This document shows positions 18,904 through 28,079 of a stretch of DNA of 64,000 nt, one piece after another. The notes beneath the pieces are model-generated. The model had not been told where the DNA came from and made no database searches. It was given only the letters and a program-made list of their open reading frames with translations. The stretch spans positions 1-64,000 of the forward strand of contig NZ_CANMUW010000014.1 in the NCBI RefSeq assembly GCF_947501225.1, in the 5' to 3' direction. The DNA comes from an uncultured Shewanella sp. (GTDB lineage Bacteria > Pseudomonadota > Gammaproteobacteria > Enterobacterales > Shewanellaceae). The stretch's first letter is position 1; the number at the start of each line of letters is the position of its first letter. Position numbers and translations under genes: made by a program.

Positions 18904-21474
18904 ATGCCGGTACACCCCATCTTTATGTTTGCCCTGATAGCTTTTTTTAGTCATTCGGCAATGAGCGCTCAATACCAGCGTCCCTCGCAACCACTGCAAC
19001 AGATCGTAGAACAAAGTAAAAAAGTGAGCACTCGCTTATCGGACAATAAACAGTGGCTGGCAATACTGACGCCTGAGTCATATATCGATATCCAAAGCTT
19101 AGCCAGAAAAGAGCTGAAGTTAGCGGGTCTGCGACTGTCACCAGAGCAGTTGCTCCCAAGCCGAATAAAATATAGGTACAGGCAGCTCGAACTGGTCAAC
19201 CTGGAAGATGACTCAGACAAACCTGACACCATTACTCCACCTGCAGGTATGAGTATCGCTAAGGTGCAGTTTTCCCCCGATAGCCGTTTTCTCAGTTACA
19301 TCGGCATATCAAACCATGGTGCCGACCTCTATCTCTACGAGATAGCTACCCGAAAAAGCCGTAAACTGAACAAGGTACGCCTCAATGCCAGTATGGGGCT
19401 GAAATATCAATGGCTACATAATAGTCGGGGCCTGGCAACCAACATTGCCATTGATAGTAAACACTCACCTGCTATAGCTGAGCTTCAAGGTCCTAACATC
19501 AGTGTCACACAGGGAAGAAAGGCACCGAGACGCACTTATCAGGATCTGTTGAAAAACGCCCGGGATGAAGCACAGTTCAGCCAACTGACCACCAGTCAGC
19601 TCACCATTATCGGTCTGGACGGCAAGCTCACAGCGGTGGGAGAACCTGCTATTAACATCGGCTTCAGCCTCTCTCCCGACGACAAGTATATGCTGGTTAA
19701 ACGCATCACGCCCCCCTTCTCCCATATGGTAAAGTATCGCGATTTTGCCCAGTCGGTAGAGATCTTTCATCGCTCGGGCGAAAAGCTTATGACGCTGGCC
19801 GAACTCGAGAGTGGCGAATTTCGGCCATCAGGCAGTGACTCGGTCAGGAAGGGGCCAAGATATATCCACTGGCGCAGCGGTAAACCCAATACGCTGGCCT
19901 TTGTCGAGGCACTCGATGGAGGAGACAGCAACAAAAAAGCCCAATACCGGGATAGACTCAGACAGCTGGCGGCCCCATTTAACCTTGCCCCACAAACATT
20001 GGTAAAAACCCCCTGGCGAATAGCCGATATTCAGTGGGGAGAGGAGCAGCTGGCACTCATCACTGAGCGACACTCAGCCAAAAAACAGATGAGAGTCAGC
20101 TTTCTCGACACAGAATCTGTATCAGACAGCCCCGCTTCAGAAGAGTCTGTAAACGGCCAGAGCAAAGCAATGCAGCTGTGGTACCAAAAAGCACTCAGAG
20201 ACAGCTACAAGGATCCCGGTCGCCTCTATCAACACCCGCACCCTGCAGGGCTTGGAGATATTTTCGCCGTCGATAATCGGCGCGTATTTCACTATGGACT
20301 CGGCGCCTCGGCTCAAGGATATCAACCCTTTCTCAGCGCCACGGCTATTCCTGCCATCGGTGATGTTCCGGTTAAAGAGAATGTAAGCACCAGGGCTGAC
20401 GGCCCGGTGATACAGGTAAAATCAGCTATCGATGCAGCCAGCTCTGCGACACTGTGGCAATCAGCCAGTGACAAGCTGGAGAGTGTTCGCTACCTGCTCA
20501 GTCGTCAGCCACTGCGGTTAATTATCAACAGGCAATCGATCGATACACCACCTCACTTAGTCCTGCTCGACGTACAAACCGGTACGGAGCGTATACTACA
20601 GCAAAAACCAAGCGAGCTGCCCGCATTCAGAGGCATCAGTCGGCAACTTGTGACCTACACCCGTGAAGATGGCCTGCCGCTGTCGGGTAATTTATACCTG
20701 CCATCGGGGTATAAGCCGGAAGATGGCCCGCTGCCGGTCCTGATGTGGGCCTACCCCAGGGAATACAAGAATGCCGAGGTGGCCGCTCAGCTCAACTACT
20801 CTCCCAACCAATACAGCTACATCAGCGCCAAGGGGCCGGTCCCCTTCGTTGCCAACGGGTTTGCGGTATTCGATCGGGTCGCCATGCCTATCGTAGGAGA
20901 GGGAAAAGAGAAGCCAAACGATAGCTTCCGCAGCCAACTCATCGCCAATGCCAACGCGGCAATCGATACCTTAGTGGAGATGGGGGTGGCAGACAGAGAT
21001 AAGATAGCCATTGGCGGTCACTCCTATGGGGCTTTCATGGTTGCTAACCTGTTGGCTCACTCGGATCTGTTTGCCGCAGGCATAGCCAGAAGCGGGGCCT
21101 ACAACCGCACCCTGACCCCATTTGGTTTTCAAAACGAGAAACGTAACTTCTGGGAGGCTCCCAGCCTGTATCAGCAGATCTCCCCCTTCACTCATGCCGA
21201 TAAGATTGATGAGCCACTGCTATTGATGCATGGCGAAATGGATGCCAACTCGGGTACTTACCCCATGCAATCGGCCAGGCTCTTTAAGGCGATAAGAGGC
21301 CTGGGAGGCAATGCCAGATTGGTGACCTTCCCCTTCGAGAGTCACAGCTATCAGGCCAAAGAGTCTCTGATGCACATGCTGTGGGAGCAGGAAAACTGGT
21401 TAGAGCAGCATCTGGGGAATAGCACGAACAATAAAGGTGAGACAACCTTAGGCACCAGCGCCTCATTTCATTGA
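18904..21474 (+). CDS. exported S9-family (prolyl oligopeptidase clan) peptidase
   Basis: Periplasmic serine peptidase of 856 residues. A signal peptide (MPVHPIFMFALIAFFSHSAMSA) leads into a beta-propeller region with SPDSRFLSY-type blades and then the alpha/beta-hydrolase domain. The catalytic triad can be read: Ser707 in GGHSYGAF, Asp780 in HGEMDANSG, His814 in ESHSYQ. The N-terminal block (YQRPSQPLQQIVEQ) and overall length resemble the glutamyl-endopeptidase-like subgroup, but specificity is not certain. The start is set by AGGAGA six bases before ATG-18904. Likely function: trimming peptides that enter through the adjacent TonB receptor. Confidence 0.9.
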   Translation: MPVHPIFMFALIAFFSHSAMSAQYQRPSQPLQQIVEQSKKVSTRLSDNKQWLAILTPESYIDIQSLARKELKLAGLRLSPEQLLPSRIKYRYRQLELVNLEDDSDKPDTITPPAGMSIAKVQFSPDSRFLSYIGISNHGADLYLYEIATRKSRKLNKVRLNASMGLKYQWLHNSRGLATNIAIDSKHSPAIAELQGPNISVTQGRKAPRRTYQDLLKNARDEAQFSQLTTSQLTIIGLDGKLTAVGEPAINIGFSLSPDDKYMLVKRITPPFSHMVKYRDFAQSVEIFHRSGEKLMTLAELESGEFRPSGSDSVRKGPRYIHWRSGKPNTLAFVEALDGGDSNKKAQYRDRLRQLAAPFNLAPQTLVKTPWRIADIQWGEEQLALITERHSAKKQMRVSFLDTESVSDSPASEESVNGQSKAMQLWYQKALRDSYKDPGRLYQHPHPAGLGDIFAVDNRRVFHYGLGASAQGYQPFLSATAIPAIGDVPVKENVSTRADGPVIQVKSAIDAASSATLWQSASDKLESVRYLLSRQPLRLIINRQSIDTPPHLVLLDVQTGTERILQQKPSELPAFRGISRQLVTYTREDGLPLSGNLYLPSGYKPEDGPLPVLMWAYPREYKNAEVAAQLNYSPNQYSYISAKGPVPFVANGFAVFDRVAMPIVGEGKEKPNDSFRSQLIANANAAIDTLVEMGVADRDKIAIGGHSYGAFMVANLLAHSDLFAAGIARSGAYNRTLTPFGFQNEKRNFWEAPSLYQQISPFTHADKIDEPLLLMHGEMDANSGTYPMQSARLFKAIRGLGGNARLVTFPFESHSYQAKESLMHMLWEQENWLEQHLGNSTNNKGETTLGTSASFH

Positions 21475-21495
21475 ACATCAGCATAGGAGATAGAT

Positions 21496-22902
21496 ATGCG
21501 TGCTTTTACAGCCGGTTTAGCGCTCTGGGGATTGAGTTGCAGCCTGTTAACGACTCAGGCAACAGCCACAACGGCCGTCATCGAAGATAAACACCTGCCC
21601 AGGAATATCATCTATCTGATCGGTGATGGTATGGGGCCAGCCTATACTTCGGCTTACCGTTATTATTCAGACAACCCAAATACGAAGCACGTCGAAAAGA
21701 CCGTATTCGATGAGCTACTCACGGGAATGGCAAGCACCTATCCCGATGATGATACCTATGTCACCGACTCGGCTGCCGCCGCCACCGCACTGGCCACAGG
21801 CACCAAGAGTTATAACGGAGCCATCTCCGTCGATCACCAACATCAAACTCTGCCCACGTTACTGGAGATGGCCAAACGCGGAGGGAAGAAAACGGCAATC
21901 GTGGTGACATCGCAGATAAATCACGCGACTCCGGCAAGCTTTCTGGCTCACAACGAGAGCCGGAGCAATTATGACGCCATCGCCGACAGCTACCTTACCA
22001 ACTTATTCAATGGCCGCCCCTTTGCCGACCTGATGCTGGGGGGGGGCACTAAATATTTTGTTCGAAAGGAGAGAGATCTCACCAAAGAATTCGAGGCGCT
22101 CGGTTATCAGTATATCGATAAGCTCAGTGAGCTTGATAGTATTAAGGCACTCCCCGCGCTGGGCTTACTGGCACCATCGGGACTACCGGCCGCATTAGGC
22201 AGTGATGACCCTCTCAGGCTAACCACCATGACCGATAAGGCTTTGAAGCTGCTATCGGCTCAAGCCGATCCATTTGTGATGATGGTTGAAGGCAGCCAGA
22301 TAGATTGGTGCGGTCACAGCAATGATATTGTCTGCGCCATGACAGAGATGCACGATTTCGCTAACACCCTTAAAAGCGTGAAACGCTATATAGACAAACA
22401 TCCCGACACCCTGTTAATCGCGACTGCCGATCATTCAACCGGCGGCCTAACCTTAGGCAGAGAGGGCACATATCAGTGGAAGGGAAAACAGTTACGGATG
22501 ATCACAGAGCTGCCCCGGGATATCGCAGCCAGACTCATAGCATCACCACAACCCCTTGAGAAACCAGAAAAATTCGCCACATTTTGGGCAGAACATATCG
22601 GATTCTCACTGTCGAGTGAGGAGCAAGCCAAACTCAGAGAGCAGATCTTGGCTAAGCTGCAACAGGACAAGCCCCGGGATGGAGTAGAGACACTGCTGAA
22701 AGCGACGATAGATGCCCTGAGCTACACGGGGTGGACGACCTCGGGTCACGATGCTATCGACGTGCAGATTTTTGCCTACGGTAAGGGGAGTCACTACTTC
22801 ACCGGTCATATGGATAATACGGAGATAGCGGCAATCCTTATAAAGATGATCAATGCTAAACCCGTCGACAATACCCCACTGCTTATCGAACCCAGGATTT
22901 AG
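21496..22902 (+). CDS. exported alkaline phosphatase
   Basis: Periplasmic phosphomonoesterase of 468 residues. After a signal peptide (to about residue 25, TTQATATT) come the family motifs: IYLIGDGMG (metal Asp), the nucleophile Ser92 in VTDSAAAATALATG, the NHATPASFLAH metal/phosphate block, MVEGSQIDWCGHSND, and IATADHSTGG with the late zinc ligands. All catalytic positions look intact. It begins 21 bases after the S9 peptidase stop with an AGGAGA site, so both are one operon. It could release phosphate from phosphopeptides or other phosphoesters handled by this cluster (inference). Confidence 0.93.
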   Translation: MRAFTAGLALWGLSCSLLTTQATATTAVIEDKHLPRNIIYLIGDGMGPAYTSAYRYYSDNPNTKHVEKTVFDELLTGMASTYPDDDTYVTDSAAAATALATGTKSYNGAISVDHQHQTLPTLLEMAKRGGKKTAIVVTSQINHATPASFLAHNESRSNYDAIADSYLTNLFNGRPFADLMLGGGTKYFVRKERDLTKEFEALGYQYIDKLSELDSIKALPALGLLAPSGLPAALGSDDPLRLTTMTDKALKLLSAQADPFVMMVEGSQIDWCGHSNDIVCAMTEMHDFANTLKSVKRYIDKHPDTLLIATADHSTGGLTLGREGTYQWKGKQLRMITELPRDIAARLIASPQPLEKPEKFATFWAEHIGFSLSSEEQAKLREQILAKLQQDKPRDGVETLLKATIDALSYTGWTTSGHDAIDVQIFAYGKGSHYFTGHMDNTEIAAILIKMINAKPVDNTPLLIEPRI

Positions 22903-22914
22903 TCCCCCTTAAGC

Positions 22915-22946
22915 GTCGGGCTCTGATAACGAACTTTGAGCCCGAC
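22915..22946 (+). terminator. hairpin after the alkaline phosphatase gene
   Basis: Perfect 9-bp stem GTCGGGCTC / GAGCCCGAC with a 14-base loop, 13 bases past the phosphatase stop. No T-run follows, so it is only a probable terminator or 3'-end stabiliser. Confidence 0.55.
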
Positions 22947-23097
22947 AGCTTCTCAGCCCCCGGTTATCCCAGCAGAATTTAAGCCTTAAGGGGTTGAAAA
23001 AGTCACCCGCCAGGCAAAATCTTTTAATTTCCGTCGCCTGAGATGCTATTATCGGCAGCAGTCGGCTAAGTAGCCACCAAAATGAAGAGATGACACC

Positions 23098-23469
23098 ATG
23101 AGCAAAAGCCCGAAAGATGCAAGCCAGATGACTCCGGAAGCCCGCTACGACTATTTTATCGAGCAAGCTAAAGAGCATAAAACCCTCTGGACACTACAAG
23201 ACAACGATGGTTGTGTCATGTTAACCACCGAAGAGGAAGATTGCATTCCTATGTGGCCTAGTGAAGAAACAGCCAAACTCTGGGCTGTCGACGACTGGAA
23301 AGATTGTACTCCCCTCTCAATCCCAGTGGCTGAGTGGCTCGAGCGTTGGGTACCGGGCATGCAGGATGATGATCTGTTTGTCGCCGTCTTCCCGGTACAG
23401 GAAGACCTCGGAGTCGTGCTCGAACCCTACGAAGTCGAACAGAGGCTGACACCAAAACAACGTCACTAA
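23098..23469 (+). CDS. DUF2750 family protein
   Basis: 123-residue acidic cytoplasmic protein. The blocks RYDYFIEQAKEHKTLW, DGCVMLTTEEEDCIPMWPS and PLSIPVAEWLERWVPGM with the WPSEETAKLWA centre are those of DUF2750. No function is established for this family; related proteins resemble small immunity or adaptor-like folds, but nothing here shows a partner. It is followed 11 bases later by a TTG-started membrane protein gene, with AGGAG in the gap, so the pair is co-transcribed. Confidence 0.8.
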   Translation: MSKSPKDASQMTPEARYDYFIEQAKEHKTLWTLQDNDGCVMLTTEEEDCIPMWPSEETAKLWAVDDWKDCTPLSIPVAEWLERWVPGMQDDDLFVAVFPVQEDLGVVLEPYEVEQRLTPKQRH

Positions 23470-23480
23470 GGAGATGCAAG

Positions 23481-23999
23481 TTGGAAAAGCAAGCCGTCGA
23501 GTCTACGAATTCAGAAAAGCCCGTAACTCAAAGGGATAGAGAAATAAGAGCACAGGATATTACTGCTGCAGAGAGTAAGGTCGCGGCAACAAAGGTGAAA
23601 CCTAAGTTACCCAAACGACTCGCGGCCCTATGTGCCCTGCTCGCCATCGCCTCGATAAGCGGCATCGTCGCCAAACAGGGCGTACTCTTCTGCATTCTCA
23701 CCCTGTTGATGGTGGTGGCTGTTCTTGGACGGCAAAGAACGGCTATGTACATGCTGCAGGGCTACACCCTAATCCAACTTCTCCTGGTCAGTATGTTGCC
23801 TGTGATCCTGTACGATCCCGGTAACCTGGTTGTCGGTAACCCGTCGACCTTTCAAATCGGTGAGTTACAGGGGAAGCTCCCCGACTACATCATCTTCGCT
23901 CTGCTGATCCTATTATCTATGTTACAGGTATGGATAGCCTTCACCCCGAAGGTCAAAGCCTACTTTAACACTAAGGTAAATATGAACATTATGAGTTAA
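23481..23999 (+). CDS. small membrane protein of unknown function
   Basis: 172 residues starting at TTG-23481; AAGGAG seven bases upstream decides this start. A charged cytoplasmic N-terminal tail (about 45 residues, rich in Glu, Lys and Arg) precedes four hydrophobic stretches (LAALCALLAIASISGIV, VLFCILTLLMVVAVLG, YTLIQLLLVSMLPVIL, IIFALLILLSMLQVWIAF). No motif is recognised. It is coupled with the DUF2750 gene and ends before a strong shared terminator with erpA. Confidence 0.7.
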   Translation: MEKQAVESTNSEKPVTQRDREIRAQDITAAESKVAATKVKPKLPKRLAALCALLAIASISGIVAKQGVLFCILTLLMVVAVLGRQRTAMYMLQGYTLIQLLLVSMLPVILYDPGNLVVGNPSTFQIGELQGKLPDYIIFALLILLSMLQVWIAFTPKVKAYFNTKVNMNIMS

Positions 24000-24024
24000 T
24001 ACCAACCAGTATACGGTAAGCATT

Positions 24025-24056
24025 AAAAAGCCAGTTGCATTAACAACTGGCTTTTT
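24025..24056. terminator. bidirectional terminator between membrane-protein gene and erpA
   Basis: Perfect 13-bp stem AAAAAGCCAGTTG / CAACTGGCTTTTT with a 6-base loop. There is a T5 on both strands, so it terminates both the plus-strand pair and the minus-strand erpA transcript. Confidence 0.88.
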
Positions 24057-24094
24057 AATCATTCAGCAGCGGCGGGATGCTCCCGCAAACTCAC

Positions 24095-24457
24095 TTATAC
24101 CGAGAAGCTGGCTCCACAACCACAGGTCGTAGTCGCGTTAGGGTTCTTAACGAAGAAGCGAGAACCTTCCAACCCAGAGGTGTAATCCACCTCGCCACCC
24201 ACAAGATACTGCAGGCTCATAGGGTCAACGACTAACTGAACACCTTGTTTTTCAACGGTGAAATCGCCTTCATTAACTTTTTCGTCGAAGGTAAAGCCAT
24301 ACTGAAAACCAGAACAACCACCACCGGTCACATATACGCGTAGCTTTAACGCATCATTTTCCTCTTCTTCAAGCAAGGTTTTTACCTTAGAAGCGGCCGC
24401 ATCGGTAAATTGAATCGGCATTGCATCTTCAGCTTGTTCAGTCGTTTGTTCAGTCAT
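24095..24457 (-). CDS. erpA: A-type iron-sulfur cluster insertion protein ErpA
   Basis: A-type carrier delivering Fe-S clusters to apo-enzymes such as IspG/IspH. 120 residues. The three conserved cysteines are visible: one in TGGGCSGFQYGF and two in the TTCGCGASFSV tail. The QLVVDPMSLQYLVGGEVDYT stretch is the ErpA subtype rather than IscA or SufA. The N-terminus has a short acidic extension before MPIQFTDAAASKV. It stands alone, behind the DUF6776-like gene on the same strand with a 138-base gap. Confidence 0.95.
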   Translation of the reverse strand: MTEQTTEQAEDAMPIQFTDAAASKVKTLLEEEENDALKLRVYVTGGGCSGFQYGFTFDEKVNEGDFTVEKQGVQLVVDPMSLQYLVGGEVDYTSGLEGSRFFVKNPNATTTCGCGASFSV

Positions 24458-24595
24458 GAGTACCTCTTACATCTGTTTGCTGAGCGGGATTATCCGATAC
24501 CTGACCAATTTGTTCAAGTAATATGCGCACCCGATCTGATTTCTGTGATAAAACCGCACTCAGGTCGGCTAAATCCCTTATTTTATTTGTGGTTT

Positions 24596-25459
24596 TTACT
24601 GTACCGCTTCGCTGCTCGATATAGGATCATCTGCGGCAGGTTTCATCTCAACCTTACTCTCATCATTAAGCTCATCTTCAATACTCTCCCCGCCCGATGG
24701 CTCTGAAGCTCCATCGAGGAGTTCAGATGCTTTTGAGGCGGGGGCTGGCGTTAACAGATCGGCGGCGGCAAACTCAATTTCGGCCTGAGATCCTTTGGTC
24801 CAACGGCTGGAAGGCACTATGACCTTAGTCTTAACATGAGACAGTTCAAATCCTTCAGGCAGCACAAACTCCCCCTCTAAGATCTGAAAATATCGGAACT
24901 TAAAGTTGAGCTGAAGATCGGCAAGCTTAGTCAGGTCTAACTCCATGGCCTCACCTGCTTGCACCCCGACAAGCTTGATCTCGGCCCTGCCTTTCAGCGA
25001 CTGTTTGCGCTTTTGTAGCTGAGTCAAAATCAGCTTAACCCGATATTGCCTCGGCAACAGTCCGGGCGTTAACTCGAGCCCGTTAATAGAGACGCCTTCG
25101 GCGTTATTTTCCGGTGCCATGATACTGCGGTAGAAGGAGAGTTCCCGCTCCAGCTCACGCTGCTTCTTATGCTGCTCGGTAAACAGCTGTTGCATCTTGT
25201 CATTTGCTTCACGCTCCAGAGTCAACTCCAGATTCTTCGATGCCATGACTTGAGCCTGATTTTTCAATTGTTTAACCAATGCATCAGTCTGTTCTGTGTT
25301 ATTCTCTATCACAGGCTGATTATGTTCTGACCAGAGATCGTAACTCACTCCCCCTAAGGTGAAAGCGACTAACATCAAAAGGCATAGATATACGCTTGAT
25401 GGCCTGATCGATCTCTCTATCACTTGAATGCGATCGACCCAACGATGATAATTTGCCAT
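24596..25459 (-). CDS. DUF6776-like single-pass membrane protein
   Basis: 287 residues: a short cytoplasmic head, one membrane helix (VYLCLLMLVAFTLGGVSY), a coiled coil of about 60 residues (KQLKNQAQVMASKNLELTLE onward), then a beta-rich periplasmic domain (VSINGLELTPGLLPRQYRVK to VKTKVIVPSSRWTKGSQ) and an acidic disordered tail. This matches my memory of the DUF6776 proteins that sit beside erpA or bactofilin genes in gammaproteobacteria. No enzymatic residues are apparent; an envelope-scaffold role is only a guess. It diverges from the CLC gene by 96 bases. Confidence 0.65.
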   Translation of the reverse strand: MANYHRWVDRIQVIERSIRPSSVYLCLLMLVAFTLGGVSYDLWSEHNQPVIENNTEQTDALVKQLKNQAQVMASKNLELTLEREANDKMQQLFTEQHKKQRELERELSFYRSIMAPENNAEGVSINGLELTPGLLPRQYRVKLILTQLQKRKQSLKGRAEIKLVGVQAGEAMELDLTKLADLQLNFKFRYFQILEGEFVLPEGFELSHVKTKVIVPSSRWTKGSQAEIEFAAADLLTPAPASKASELLDGASEPSGGESIEDELNDESKVEMKPAADDPISSSEAVQ

Positions 25460-25555
25460 TAACTAACAACCTCTTCTCTTTTTGTTTGAATAGTTTCTTA
25501 TATTTTAACCCTGACTCATTTCGGCAATGAGCAACTCAATATACAGAAGGTTCAG

Positions 25556-27265
25556 GTGCGACACAGATTAAAGAAGACACAAACCCGCTGGCTGAGATAC
25601 CAGAGAACAGAACTAAAAGATACGCTCTCCCAAGCTAAGATCAGTCTGCAACTCTCTCTGCTCGCTCTGCTGTTTGCCCTGATGGCCTCGGGGGTGATCT
25701 TGCTCTTCAGGCTATTACTCATCTGGATTAACAGTTATACAGAAACCAGTGAGCTGGATTTTACTGAGATCATCGACGACTGGCGAGTGTTATTACCCCT
25801 GTTAGGCTCAGTTTTAATCTGGTTAGTCGCACGAATGGGATCTAAACGCTATAAACGGATGGGGATCGCCTATGTTTTGCACAGAATAAAACTGCACCAG
25901 GGTAAGTTGCCGCTTCAGTCGGCACCCAGTCAATTCTTTCAGGCTCTGTTTGCCCTGGTCACTAACTTTTCGGTCGGCCGTGAGGGACCGGTGATCCATC
26001 TGGGCGCCGTTACCGCCAGTGTGTTAGCTGAGAAGTTCAAGCTGCCGGATAACAGCGTCCGTATCATGTGTGCCAGTGGCATTGCCGCCGGTATCGCCGC
26101 CACATTCAACACGCCACTTGCCGCGGTCATATTCGTCTTCGAGGTGATCTTACGCGAATACAAGGTGCACTACTTCTTCCCCATCGTACTCGCCGCCATC
26201 TGCGGCGCGGTATCATCCCAGCTCGTGTTCGGTAACATCCACGAATATGAACAGATTGGCATTATACAGATCCCACTATCACAATACCCGATTTTAGCGA
26301 TATGCGGCGTCATTCTCGGATGTGTTGCGGCGCTGTTTAACTTCTCTCTTCTCGGTGTCACGGCGAAGGGGCAACACTGGCCGCTGTTTTACCGGGTAAT
26401 GCTGGCCGGGGTGGTCACCACTATCGTCGGTATCTTCCTGCCCGAATCTCTGGGCAGTGGTGAACTGGCCATCGAACAAGCGATTAGCGAGCACCCCAGC
26501 ATACTGTTTCTGCTCGCCCTGCTGCTGGGTAAGATCATCGCCACCATCGCAGCCATCGGCCTTGGTATACCCGGTGGGATCATCGGCCCGCTCTTTGGTA
26601 TCGGCGCACTGCTCGGCGCCATATTGGCATTAACCAGCGCCATCATATTCCCCTCTATCGCCTCCTATATCGGTCTCTATACCACCATAGGCATGACCGC
26701 AATCATGGGTGTCTGCCTCAGTGCACCACTGGCTGCGTTAGTCGCCCTGCTGGAGATGACGAATAACCCCTCCATCATACTTCCGGCCATGTTTGTCAGC
26801 ATTCCGGCTTTTCTGGTGGCTCACCAGGGGTTCAAGTCCAAGTCCCTCTTCCTGGAGCAGTTAGAGATCATGGGCCTTGGCTATAAGGTCTCACCTCTGG
26901 AACTTGGCTTACAGAAACGCGGTGTCAGGGCCTTGATGGATAAGCGGGTCGTTATCGTAAAGGATGATGACGAGCTGCTACTCGAAGTACTCAAGCGCGC
27001 GGCCGGACGTTCAGTTTTGGTCCGGAATAAGCTGGGGCAGATGGAGATGTTGCAACTGGAGATGCAACTCCGCGATCATGAGAGTGCCCTCACCAGACAC
27101 CCTATCGAAGGGTTGCCGGATACGGCGACCCTTAATGAGGTCTACAGCATCCTCTGCAGGGAGCGGCGCGGTGAGGTATATGTCTATCAGGATAAGACAG
27201 ATAACATAGTCGGGGTGATAAGCTGGGCCTCTCTACAGCAGGAGATACGGGAGGGGCAGGTGTAG
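25556..27265 (+). CDS. CLC-family chloride channel/transporter with C-terminal CBS region
   Basis: 569 residues. The membrane part has the CLC selectivity motifs GREGPVIHLG (gating Glu143) and GIPGGIIGPLFGIGALLG, and the conserved APLAALVALLEMTNN late helix. A cytoplasmic C-terminal region from about residue 445 has CBS-like character. The GSGIP serine motif at the usual place is absent, and the position matching the internal proton glutamate of E. coli ClcA reads Val197 (FVFEV), so coupling to protons is doubtful. Start at GTG-25556 with AGAAGG five bases upstream. Monocistronic. Confidence 0.88.
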   Translation: MRHRLKKTQTRWLRYQRTELKDTLSQAKISLQLSLLALLFALMASGVILLFRLLLIWINSYTETSELDFTEIIDDWRVLLPLLGSVLIWLVARMGSKRYKRMGIAYVLHRIKLHQGKLPLQSAPSQFFQALFALVTNFSVGREGPVIHLGAVTASVLAEKFKLPDNSVRIMCASGIAAGIAATFNTPLAAVIFVFEVILREYKVHYFFPIVLAAICGAVSSQLVFGNIHEYEQIGIIQIPLSQYPILAICGVILGCVAALFNFSLLGVTAKGQHWPLFYRVMLAGVVTTIVGIFLPESLGSGELAIEQAISEHPSILFLLALLLGKIIATIAAIGLGIPGGIIGPLFGIGALLGAILALTSAIIFPSIASYIGLYTTIGMTAIMGVCLSAPLAALVALLEMTNNPSIILPAMFVSIPAFLVAHQGFKSKSLFLEQLEIMGLGYKVSPLELGLQKRGVRALMDKRVVIVKDDDELLLEVLKRAAGRSVLVRNKLGQMEMLQLEMQLRDHESALTRHPIEGLPDTATLNEVYSILCRERRGEVYVYQDKTDNIVGVISWASLQQEIREGQV

Positions 27266-27415
27266 CTGGTCAATCACAAACGCTAAAGGCATTTCTGCCT
27301 GATGTCAGGCCGATTTCAAAGAGTGTGAGCGATCGCAACTTACCGGGCTCGTAAGCCGGAGATTTTCGGTTATCATCTCAGCTATGCCAGCAAACGTTCA
27401 ATACAGAGAGTATAC

Positions 27416-27976
27416 ATGAGTAAAATAGTCGTAATTTCAGGCCATCCAAACCTTAAAGAGTCGATGGCGAACTCAAAAATAATCAATATACTCAGTACAC
27501 TAGATAAGATTCATGTCCGTTGCCTCGATGAGCTATACCCGGATTACAAGATAGATATCCCCACTGAGCAGAGCGCACTGCAGAGCGCCGACCTTATCAT
27601 TTTTCAATTTCCGCTCTACTGGTCAACCTACCCGGCCATAATGAAGAAATGGTTCGATGATGTATTCACCTATAACTTCGCCTTCGGGCCCGAGGGCGAT
27701 AAGTTAAAAGGCAAGAAGGTTATCCTCTCTATCACCGCCGGGGCAACGGCCGAATCCTACAACGAGGGCGATTTTAACTTTATGCCTCTGGATAAATACC
27801 TGGAATCGGCCCTTCACCCACTCAAGGCGGCGCAGGTGGATCTGGTCGACAATATTGTTACCTTTAATATGAACTCTGACGTCAACGAGGGGGGAAATGT
27901 CGATACCGTGAACCGACTCGTCATCGAACACGCCGATAGAGTCAAGGCCGCGATATCGAACACACTCAATGGCTGA
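27416..27976 (+). CDS. flavodoxin-fold NAD(P)H:quinone oxidoreductase (KefF/MdaB-like)
   Basis: 186 residues of the Flavodoxin_2 family: soluble FMN/FAD enzymes doing two-electron reduction of quinones. Visible are the phosphate-loop region IVVISGHPNLKESMANSK, FQFPLYWSTYPAIMKKWFDD (the flavin/substrate wall) and the SITAGATAESYNEG loop. It could be a KefF-like partner of a potassium efflux system, but no kefB/kefC is adjacent, so a general quinone reductase is the safer name. Monocistronic, facing aspA. Confidence 0.85.
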   Translation: MSKIVVISGHPNLKESMANSKIINILSTLDKIHVRCLDELYPDYKIDIPTEQSALQSADLIIFQFPLYWSTYPAIMKKWFDDVFTYNFAFGPEGDKLKGKKVILSITAGATAESYNEGDFNFMPLDKYLESALHPLKAAQVDLVDNIVTFNMNSDVNEGGNVDTVNRLVIEHADRVKAAISNTLNG

Positions 27977-28036
27977 TTTCAGCTAATTTGCCAGCCGGCA
28001 GCAACTGGAGAGGCAAAAGAATCGAGCGGATTTAAG

Positions 28037-28059
28037 CGTCGCGGGCGTCACCCGCGACG
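28037..28059 (-). terminator. hairpin after aspA
   Basis: Perfect 9-bp GC-rich stem CGTCGCGGG / CCCGCGACG with a 5-base loop, about 20 bases beyond the aspA stop on the minus strand. It lacks a T-tract, so termination there may be partial or the hairpin may protect the mRNA 3' end. Confidence 0.5.
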
Positions 28060-28079
28060 TCAATGGTAAACGGCCCAGA

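Noticed and set aside
24410..24706. 98-codon plus-strand frame across the erpA leader
   Set aside because: Overlaps erpA and the DUF6776-like gene on the opposite strand with no coding signal of its own.
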